Assembly: GCA_920105625.2 (NCBI GenBank)
Contig: OV050031.1
Location: 49,374,705 to 49,438,704, forward strand
Reading direction: 5' to 3'
Length of the DNA: 64,000 nt
Origin: Clusia tigrina
Lineage: Eukaryota > Arthropoda > Insecta > Diptera > Clusiidae
The position numbers and the translations under genes are program-made. Shown piece after piece: positions 57,250-64,000 of the stretch (its first letter is position 1; each line of letters starts with the position of its first letter). The notes under the pieces are model-generated. The model did no database searches and was not told the DNA's origin. It saw nothing but the letters and a program-made list of their open reading frames with translations.

Positions 57250-57990
57250 ATGTAGTCAATGTGGGAGCGTAAATATGAGCGGTTTGAGAATTTACGTTCT
57301 CAGAATTTCAATCAGATTGTGTGGTATTTGTTAGCCTTTGGTGTAGATATATTGGCTTGTGGGTAAATTCCAGTGTGATAATTGAAAGTGAGTGATCTGA
57401 AGAAAGATGGTAAAAAGATTCGACTTTAATCTGGTGTCTTCTGATATTTTTTGTGACAACAAAATCAATCAAGTCTGAGATCTTCTGAGGATCAGTAGGC
57501 CCTTAAATTGGTTGACCATGGAATGCATAGTCCAGATTATTTTTTGACATTGCTGACCAGAGTGAGTTTCCTTTTTGGGTTATGAGTTTGGAATCCCAGA
57601 AGATGTGATTTACATTGTAGTATGCAGCAGCAGCTATAAACTTTGTACCTAATGTATCACAGAAATTAGTAAATTGGTTCTCTTTTATGTTAAATTTCGG
57701 TGGGCAGTACCCTGCTGACTTTATAAAGTCGTCTGTGAAATCTTGGATGTTTATTCAGGTTGTGTGTAAGTATTTTTGGCATTAATTTTCAAAGGCATAG
57801 TATTTAATTTTTTTTTTTAGAATAGCTGTCCCAATGTATCCTTGCATCGAGAAATTGTTTTGTTCAGATAGATGGGTTTCTGATATAAGCAAAACATTTA
57901 TCTGATTATTAAATACCTAGGAATATTTGCAGTCTTAATTTGTTTTTCTTGAGTCCATTTGAATTCCAGTTGCATAATTTTAGGCCTTTC
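57250..57990 (-). pseudogene. Jockey ORF2 endonuclease, decayed
   Basis: The minus strand encodes AYYNVNHIFWDSKLITQKGN, LDYAFHGQPI-GPTDPQKISD, LIDFVVTKNI and FYHLSSDHSLSI, the second half of a Jockey endonuclease with its Asp-His end. Stops interrupt it. Confidence 0.75.
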
Positions 57991-58950
57991 ATTGTTTAGC
58001 TAACATTGCTTCTAATATGGATTTTTTTTTCCCTCTTTTATTGCATAAAAGTTTGCACTGAGTGCACATCCGTTTGATTGCTGATAGGGTGTTTGAAAAA
58101 TACTGGGTAGTGCGTGTATTAAATGGTTGTTGTGGATTTGATTTTAACATATTTGCATATTACATAGAAAGGCTGTGGTTTAAGTTAGTAAATAATTGAT
58201 TTGGCGGGATAAGTATTTGTTTTGCATTAGCATTAATTGTTTGACTTTGATGAGTGGATACTTTATTTCTGCCGTTTTTTGGGCATACGGTCATGCTCTG
58301 TAAATTGGAGTGTGATTTCCACAGCTGTTGTTGATTTTTTTAACGTTTGTTTCATTTTTAAGCTTAGTATATGCATTTGAGTTATGTAAATCACCACAGG
58401 TTACTCTTACAGCTGGCAAAATGTGATATCCCTTGGTATGATATAAGAGATAGCAGATATTATAAATAGGCTAACCTCTCATTTTTTTAGGGTTTTGACT
58501 TCAGGAAGTTGTTCAATGCGGAATAACGGCTGAGCTATTTTATTTTTGTTTATGATTTTGAATACTGATTTAACATGAAGGCCTTCTTCTTGAAGAGCTT
58601 GTTTTATGTCATCAATGCTGACATTGTGTTCTACACCATTTATTACGATTTAGAGGCCTTTTCTGATTTTTAATTGTTTGTTGTAGTAACTTTTCTTCAA
58701 TCATTCAAGATCAGTGATTTTGCTCTCACCATAATTTGTATTTAAGTTAAGTTTAGTTATATGGGAGACTAGGTTGTTTAAACTACGTTCTCCTAAATAG
58801 AGAAATATAATAGAATATATTATAAAATAAATTAGGAGGTGGTTTGAAGTTTTTCGTGGGCATTAATTCGGCTTCCTTTGCATCCATTGAAGGTAGAGCG
58901 TATCTGTTCTCAGAATTCTTATGGGGTGTATTTTGTTTGTATATTTTAGT
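57991..58950 (-). pseudogene. Jockey ORF1, decayed
   Basis: About 58420-58660 (minus) gives GVEHNVSIDDIKQALQEEGL, IFKIINKNKIAQPLFRIEQL by frame switching, matching the ORF1 pre-knuckle domain of the 38-kb Jockey. It is followed by HPIYNICYLLYHTKGYHILP. Knuckles are not clear. Confidence 0.65.
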
Positions 58951-59589
58951 AGTATTATTTTTTTGAGGATTGAGGACTTCTCTAGCATTTTATAACTGTA
59001 ATATTGGTTAACTCCGGTTTAGATAGTTCAATTTTCATTACTTGTGATTGTGCAGGTTTTTCCTTTTCGTATTTTCTTCCAACTGTGTCTTTTATATGTT
59101 TAGATGAGAGAACGTTATTCCTTTGTGTTGAAATACTTGGAGTGAAAGCTGGAGATATGCATTGTGCACTCCAAGATAATTCAGACAGGCACTTCGAGAA
59201 AGAGAGTATATTGAATTTTTGATTTTAGGTTGTGTGATGGATTTATTATTCCTTTTTCATTAGGTTCTGTAGGGGGCACTTCAAGTTACTTGCATCGGTT
59301 TTGCTTCCACTTTATAAGTCAGTACATATGTCGGCAGATTGAGGGATAATGATACTCAGCGATGGTTAATCCTATTGCATTAAGCGGTGCGGGGCGCTCC
59401 TTAGAGAGTGTACTTCGTAAAGCTGAAGCCACGGCTGGCTTTTAATCTGCTTCTGACACACTTAGTGACTGCAAGCTGAGTGGGAGAACGCAATAGGCTT
59501 ACCAACTGGGATCTAAAATACTGCAACTAGCACATGTTGTTTAACTTAATTTAAATCAATATAAGAATTATTAAAAAACACAACTAAAT
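58951..59589. other. Possible LINE 5' UTR, no gene
   Basis: Moderately G/C-rich patch (GCGGTGCGGGGCGCTCC at ~59389) that may be the LINE 5' end. A 72-codon plus frame at 59004 has no motif. Confidence 0.3.
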
Positions 59590-60457
59590 ACAAATGTTCG
59601 CATTTTTTTCTGTTATGTTAGTACACATGTCTGTTATATATGTTGGCAATACAAACCATTTTGGATTGTCAGTTTGTTTTTGACAGATTAAAAGGTTAGT
59701 CGTGTTTTGGTGTGCTCTTCGATTTTGTACTATTCGAAAAAATGGATCGAAGAAACTGTATTCAGTTTAGTGTCCAAAATGAAATTAAATGCGCAAGGAC
59801 ATTTGAAATGTTGACTGTGGCCTTTGGCGAGTCTACTATGAGCAGAACACAAGTGCAATTGTCGTATAACCGGTTTAAGGAAGGCCGAGAAGATGTCAAT
59901 GACGAAGCCCAATCATCCCAATGGAAACGTCCAGATGAGCCAAGACCGAAAAAAGCACGTCAAGTTCGGTCGAACGTAAAGGTTTTGCTGACAGTTTTCT
60001 TTGATTGCAATGGCGTGGTGCATCATGAATTCTTGCCACAAGGTCGTACGGTCAACAAGGAATACTACCTTGAAGTTATGCGCCGTTTGCGAGAAGCAAT
60101 TCATCAGAAACGCCCAGAATTGTGGAAAAACCAATCATGGATTTTGCACCATGATAACGCACCAGCTCACACATCGATGCTTGTGCGTAATTTTTTGGCC
60201 AAAAACAAAACCGAAGACATCGATGAAAGGAAAGCGTTTTGCTACGATTGAGGAGATAAAAGAAAAATCGAAACAGGAGCCGTTGGCGATACCAAAAAAA
60301 GCGTTTCAGAAGTGTTTCGAGGATTGAAAAAAATGCTGGCATAAGTGTATTATATCTGAGGGTAATTACTTTAAAGGGAACAAGATAGTTATTGATGAAT
60401 GAATAAATACATTATTTTTGATCACACAATAACGGTTCTTTTTTGATCACACCTCGT
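59590..60457 (+). mobile_element. mariner deletion derivative, complementary deletion
   Basis: The leader shares GTACACATGTCTGTTATATA with the 50.6-kb copy. The transposase keeps the catalytic middle and loses flanking parts. The 3' terminal repeat AAAAAAGAACCGTTATTGTG (minus) ends at TACGAGG. The 5' terminal repeat is missing at the left edge. Confidence 0.82.
59742..60315 (+). pseudogene. mariner transposase, with catalytic middle but missing ends
   Basis: Start MDRRNCIQFSVQNEIKCART and the first HTH, then an internal deletion joins NDEA to QSSQWKRPDEPRPKKARQVR. VKVLLTVFFDCNGVVHHEFL follows, then the second-Asp motif WILHHDNAPAHTS. After NFLAKNKT the frame passes to EDIDERKAFCYD, so the third Asp region (PYSPDLAP) is also deleted. 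Confidence 0.88.
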
Positions 60458-60458
60458 A

Positions 60459-60513
60459 CGTAACTCACGAAATTTGAAAATAACGGTTATTTTTTTATGA
60501 CACCTCGTACACA
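60459..60513 (-). repeat. Inverted 5' mariner end joined to the 3' end
   Basis: TACGTAACTCACGAAATTTG and AAAATAACGGTTATTTTTTT are the reverse complement of the mariner 5' end seen at 49869-49921. It directly follows the 3' terminal repeat of the preceding copy. Confidence 0.75.
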
Positions 60514-60790
60514 CTGCTACGATCACTCTTCGACTGTGTGCTGACTTTTGTTGTGGTGGCTTAAATACACCTCTCGTGTTGAAGTAGAACATTCTAGAAT
60601 ATTCCCCAACCTTCGAAAGAAGTTTCGAGAAGAATCTAGAATATACTCAAAAAGTGTCTGCATGCTTTTACACCTCAACGTATACCAAGAATAAGGACAT
60701 GTGCTGCGAATAAGGACGTATGCTGCGAATAGAATACCACATAATCTATTGCATACTTTTAGGGTTTCATTTATGCTTCAATATAATATA
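60514..60790 (-). repeat. Diverged HSE-LTR fragment (copy D)
   Basis: CACTGCTACGATCACTCTTCGACTGTGTGC parallels the transcribed start of copies B/C. The minus strand has TATTTAAG (60560-60567) downstream of strong heat-shock elements. It is cut at 60513 by mariner sequence. Confidence 0.6.
60586..60642 (-). promoter_or_regulatory. Two strong heat-shock elements
   Basis: 60586-60605 reads AGAAC ATTCT AGAAT ATTCC: four perfect alternating nGAAn/nTTCn pentamers. 60618-60642 reads AGAAG TTTCG AGAAG AATCT AGAAT: four of five perfect. Such arrays bind trimeric heat-shock factor (established knowledge). Confidence 0.85.
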
Positions 60791-60791
60791 T

Positions 60792-61425
60792 TGTTACGAA
60801 ATAGCCCTCTTGACAATTTATTCTGTTACGAAATTGCCCTCCTGACAATTTACTTTAACTCTCTGTACTCGGATGCGTAGCACTAGATTGTGTAGTAATC
60901 AAACAATCGCTGGTTAATTTAAAATAACTAAATTTATTTAATTATTGCAATTTACAAACTTAATATTAGGCTTAAAGTTTACTTTGTTACAATTTGCACT
61001 TTATTTCACTATTCATTAATCACTTTATTTAATAATGTATTTCATCACTTTACAAAATCACAATCACAAATATTGCTGCTTCGATTTGAATGCACGATGT
61101 ACACACTGTTACGATCTCTACTCGAATGTCTTTTACTCTGCACAGTCTTGCGCTTTTTATAGCTTCGAATGGTTGACGTGAAAAAGTTCTACAATCGAGT
61201 AAAAGTTTCTGGATCTTTCTAGAATTTTATACACACGTCAGGAAGTTTTTACTTTCGAGATGATTTTTTACACCACTATCTCTACAACGAAAGAAGCTTT
61301 TATTCGAATAGATTGTGTCTTGCGTATTAACACACAGGGTGGTGCACTCATTCTCAAACTCCAGATGGGACCCTAAAAGTATGCTATCACGTTTCATTAT
61401 GCTATCACGTTTCAATATTTATCAA
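60792..61425 (-). repeat. HSE-LTR copy B
   Basis: The start TGTTACGAAATAGCCCTCTT is followed by a second near-copy 42 bp later, as in copies A and C. The minus-strand promoter has TATAAAAAGC (61153-61162) and an HSE at 61204-61223 (TTTCT GGATC TTTCT AGAAT). It ends CCTAAAAGTATGCTATCACG, duplicated. Confidence 0.85.
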
Positions 61426-61515
61426 TATTGTTAATATTATTTTCATATTCACTGAGGCGAAACTAAAATCAGATCTAATATAATATTGAATTTTTTGTTA
61501 TTTCTAATTACTTAG

Positions 61516-61872
61516 GTTACATTGACAATGGATACCAGTACCCGTCACCACCAAATATTAATTATTTACCTCAGCCAATACCAGATTATGGTACACCAAT
61601 TCAACTTTATGGACCACCAACAAACTTATACAAACACACTCCGATACCTTATCACCCACGAGAGCATTGGCTTTTAGAAAAACTGAAAACGAAAATCAAT
61701 CTATTTGCAATAGGAAAAATTATATTGAAATTGTTTTTTTTTAAAAAAATGGTGAAATTTATTGGTATCATTTGCTTGCTACTATTTCTACCAAAATTAA
61801 AGAATGTGTTCAAGGATGATACGTCAGTGGAAGATGATGGAATGGAAAGTAAATATGCTAAAAATGATAAAG
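61516..61872 (+). CDS. Candidate host-gene exon, Tyr/Pro-rich with hydrophobic helix
   Basis: A 357-bp open stretch bounded by a polypyrimidine-AG acceptor (TTTCTAATTACTTAG, ends 61515) and a donor AAAG|GTAACT (61873). The frame (codons in phase with 61518) gives YIDNGYQYPSPPNINYLPQP, then PDYGTPIQLYGPPTNLYKHT, HWLLEKLKTKINLFAIGKII, a hydrophobic segment VKFIGIICLLLFLPKL and an acidic tail. Start and end phases are both 1, so the exon is symmetric. If not spliced at 61873 it stops at 61884-61886, with AATAAA at 62083. YLP/GYxYP motifs recall secreted insect cuticle- or chorion-like proteins (weak inference). No upstream exon was found nearby. Confidence 0.55.
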
Positions 61873-62546
61873 GTAACTGTATTTAAAGTATTATCCAGTA
61901 AATTTTATATGCAGTCGAACCAGTAGGTCACAATCTGAATTAATTAAATATTTTAACTTAATTGATTATAAAAGTGTTTTTCTCAATGAATTAGTTGACA
62001 AACAAGTGCACATTGCAGATGTAAACATTTCACACTCTGTGGACTTCATCCACTCTTTGCTAAGATTACCCATTTCATTAAAAATAAAATAATGAGGTAT
62101 TTGCCTTCCTAATCGTTACAGATAAACTAAGCAATAATGGCTTAATAGAGATTTTAGTATGGCAACGCATCCTTGTTTAAAAGAAAAAATTATTACGTTT
62201 TGAATTGAAACAAAAAAGTGTAAACTGAATACTGGATGTAAGAATTTCTTTAGGAGCGATTCGTTGTATAAAGCTCACTTTCACAGAATATTTGTTAATG
62301 ATAGAGTTTTTTTTTATGAAAAAGAGTTTTGTATTAAAAATCTAAGTCAACACTGGAAAAAACAATCGATAACGGTTGTTTATTAATAAAGTAGAAATGG
62401 TTGATGGAGAAAAACGAACTTATTTTCAAAATGATTTATATGGTTGGTGAAAGTTTCCGTTCGTGATACGAAGTCAACTAGCGTTAGCTCCCCGTTTTAT
62501 AAGCATCTCCTCAGTTCTTGTTTACAAAGCTTTGATGTGGTGTTAG
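61873..62546. other. Intron-like or 3' flanking DNA
   Basis: A/T-rich, no ORF. It contains AATAAA at 62083-62088, which would serve as a poly(A) signal if the exon is terminal. Confidence 0.4.
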
Positions 62547-63117
62547 ATATTGAAACGTGATTGCATACCAGTGAAACGTTATTGCATACTTTTAGGATAT
62601 ATTCGAATAAAAGCTTCTTTCGTTGTAGAGATTGTGGTGTAAAGAATTATCTCGAAAGTAAAAACTTCCTGACGTGTGTATAAAATTCTAGAAAGATCCA
62701 GAAACTTCGACTCTATTCTAGAGCTTTTTCACGTCAACCATTCGAAGCTATAAAAAGCACAAGACTGTGCAGAGTAAAAGACATTCGAGTAGAGATCGTA
62801 ACAGCCTGTACATCTTGCATTCAAATCGAAGCAGCAGATTTGTAATTGTGATTTGTAAAGTGACGAAATTCATTATTAAATAAAGTGATGAAATTACTTA
62901 TTAAATAATGTGATTAATGAATTGTAAAATAGAGTGCAAATTGTAACAAAATAAACTTTAAGCCTAATATTAAGTTTGTAAATTGCAATAATTAAATAAA
63001 TTTAGTTATTTTAATTTAACCTGCGTTTGTTGTATTACTACACAATCCAGTGGTACGAATCCGAGCACAGAGAGTTAGAGTAAATTGTCAGGAGGGCAAT
63101 TTCGTAACAGAATAACA
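62547..63117 (+). repeat. HSE-LTR copy C
   Basis: Plus-strand TGAAACGTGATTGCATAC ... GGCAATTTCGTAACA, inverted relative to copy B. U3 carries the HSE array, then TATAAAAA (62750-62757), an R region, AATAAA signals (62879, 62951) and a U5. TG/CA ends and this order identify an LTR. No adjoining internal region is seen. Confidence 0.85.
62686..62757 (+). promoter_or_regulatory. HSE array and TATA box of LTR copy C
   Basis: 62686-62725 in 5-base register: ATTCT AGAAA GATCC AGAAA CTTCG ACTCT ATTCT AGAGC, at least five good nGAAn/nTTCn units. TATAAAAA follows at 62750-62757, the spacing seen in fly heat-shock promoters. Confidence 0.8.
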
Positions 63118-63159
63118 TGTCAAGATGGCAACTGTATATTAAATATGTTATGTTTATTA

Positions 63160-63835
63160 AGTTTAAGAAGTATGAGACTTCGTTTACCCTTCTTTTGGAT
63201 AAGTCTTCAAGCTTGTCGAAGGTTGGTCTGTCCATCCTTTCTTCTCCGTAGTGCTGGATACTTCCAGAGGAAGTGTGTCACGGTCTCTTTTTCCTCTGTT
63301 TGTTTGCACCTATGACATTAGTTGTTGTGAGGTATGTACATTCTAGCTGCTAGCAATCCGATGAGACAGAAGCTGGTGACTGGCATCATTCTTAATACAT
63401 CCGTTTTTTTGCTTGTTTGTAATTTGTTCTAATGTGTTCAATTGTAGTTCTGTTTTGCTGATTCTGAATTTCGTTTTCCTATGCTACCTGTTGTTTTGAA
63501 CTTCTGAGCTATACTAGTGCAAAATGCTTGAACAAATACAGCCTGGGAAGAATTCGTGCAGTGAAGAATTCCTTTGGGACAGTTTATCAGCCATTTCGTT
63601 ACCCTCTATACTTTGATGTCCCGAACGGCAAATTAAGGTGACACGGTGCTGACGAGGTTATGGTGGGCGAATCAAGTACTATGATCGCAACCTTGCTATC
63701 TGATAAGATAGCAATGTTAGTATTGAAGGTATAATGTGCCTTAAGTAACGTACACGCCTCCCCGATAGCCATGAATATACTATCTGAGTTAGGCAGACGG
63801 ATTTATCTGTTTATCTTCAGTTTTCAGAGAAAAGT
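63160..63835 (-). pseudogene. LINE RNase H and C-terminal remnant
   Basis: The minus strand gives DSIFMAIGEACTLLKAHYTF, then NIAILSDSKVAIIVLDSP (RNase H second motif), LICRSGHQSIEGNEMADKLS (closing GH...GNE.AD motif) and a terminal CKQTEEKETVTHFLW stretch. This is an I/R1-type RNase H with its zinc-like tail. Frameshifts are present. Confidence 0.75.
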
Positions 63836-63841
63836 TATGTA

Positions 63842-64000
63842 AAGGGTGTTTTTTTTAGACGTGTGGTATTCAATCTGGCAATACTTATTTCGGAGTTGGT
63901 CTTTTTGACAGCAGTCACTTGATTTATGCTCAGTTTGGTTTGCCATTTCACAGAATTGAAGCCGAACGACCATCAAGCGCGTTGCACGTTCGGTGAAAGG
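63842..64000 (+). mobile_element. Start of a mariner-superfamily-like element, cut by window end
   Basis: AGGGTGTTTTTTTTAGACG followed by GGAGTTGGTCTTTTTGACAG and GCTCAGTTTGGTTTGCCATT resembles terminal and leader sequences of insect IS630/mariner-type elements that I recall. No coding sequence lies inside the window. Confidence 0.35.

Larger units (their letters stand above)
53960..59260 (-). mobile_element. Jockey-type LINE split by two insertions
   Basis: One minus-strand LINE appears to run from ORF1 (58.9-58.0 kb) through endonuclease (57.9-57.25 kb), linker (56.37-55.88 kb) and RT/C-terminus (54.72-53.96 kb). A solo LTR (56374-57124) and a Helentron-like repeat (54768-55883) interrupt it. 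The RT fingers are missing at the latter insertion. Confidence 0.65.

Noticed and set aside
61516..61872. Exon trapped by LTR promoters
   Set aside because: Both flanking LTR promoters point away from the exon, so they would not drive it in the simple sense.

Overview
The window looks like gene-poor, A/T-rich chromosomal DNA from a fly (Diptera). Evidence: nearly every recognisable coding stretch belongs to an insect-type transposable element (gypsy/mdg1-, mdg3-, BEL/Pao- and copia-like LTR elements; Jockey-, R1-, I- and RTE-like LINEs; S/Paris-, Tc1- and mariner-like DNA transposons; P-element-like/THAP transposases). The gypsy primer-binding sites are of the tRNA-Arg and tRNA-Ser types used by fly elements, and (TA)n arrays are long. 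A higher fly (tephritid- or drosophilid-like) is the best guess from sequence alone. No bacterial-type operons, rRNA genes or CRISPR arrays are visible.

Layout. 0.2-5.5 kb: degenerate mdg3-like gypsy element. 6.2-6.6 kb: candidate host-type promoter and leader. 7.1-12.4 kb: BEL/Pao element inserted into a Jockey-like LINE fragment with a 5-bp target duplication. 12.4-20.1 kb: parts of an I-like LINE (ORF1, endonuclease, RT, RNase H) separated by a Helentron-like repeat, copia remains and a Tc1-like element. 20.1-22.4 kb: Jockey- and R1-type LINE fragments. 22.4-30.1 kb: a structurally complete 7.7-kb mdg1/412-like retrotransposon on the minus strand, with apparently identical 703-bp LTRs, a 4-bp target duplication, intact gag and pol, and a textbook -1 frameshift signal. 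30.1-32.7 kb: LINE, Helentron-like and RTE remains. 33.7-34.6 kb: heat-shock-element LTR and a tRNA-derived SINE. 34.7-38.5 kb: long Jockey LINE. 39.2-42.7 kb: P-like transposase remains and a Tc1 deletion derivative. 42.9-45.8 kb: Helentron-like repeat carrying a mariner remnant and a DD36D element. 47.7-49.4 kb: S/Paris-type transposon with ~235-bp inverted repeats. 49.9-51.4 kb and 59.6-60.5 kb: two differently deleted mariners. 52.2-59.3 kb: Jockey LINE pieces broken by a Helentron-like repeat and an LTR holding four 55-bp hairpin units. 60.5-63.1 kb: inverted LTR copies with heat-shock elements around one plausible host exon. 63.2-64.0 kb: LINE RNase H remnant and the start of another DNA element.

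How it works together. Almost everything here is dead or parasitic. The possibly active or functional items are the 7.7-kb element (though its integrase catalytic Glu codon reads Lys), the HSE-bearing LTR promoters, the mariner deletion derivative that appears to have spread, the promoter at 6.3 kb, and the single symmetric-phase exon at 61.5 kb. I saw no wholly new multi-gene system. The most novel-looking items are the leader of the 7.7-kb element (12-bp array resembling its primer-binding site, plus extra ORFs including one with a membrane helix), the HSE-LTR family, and the 55-bp hairpin array.
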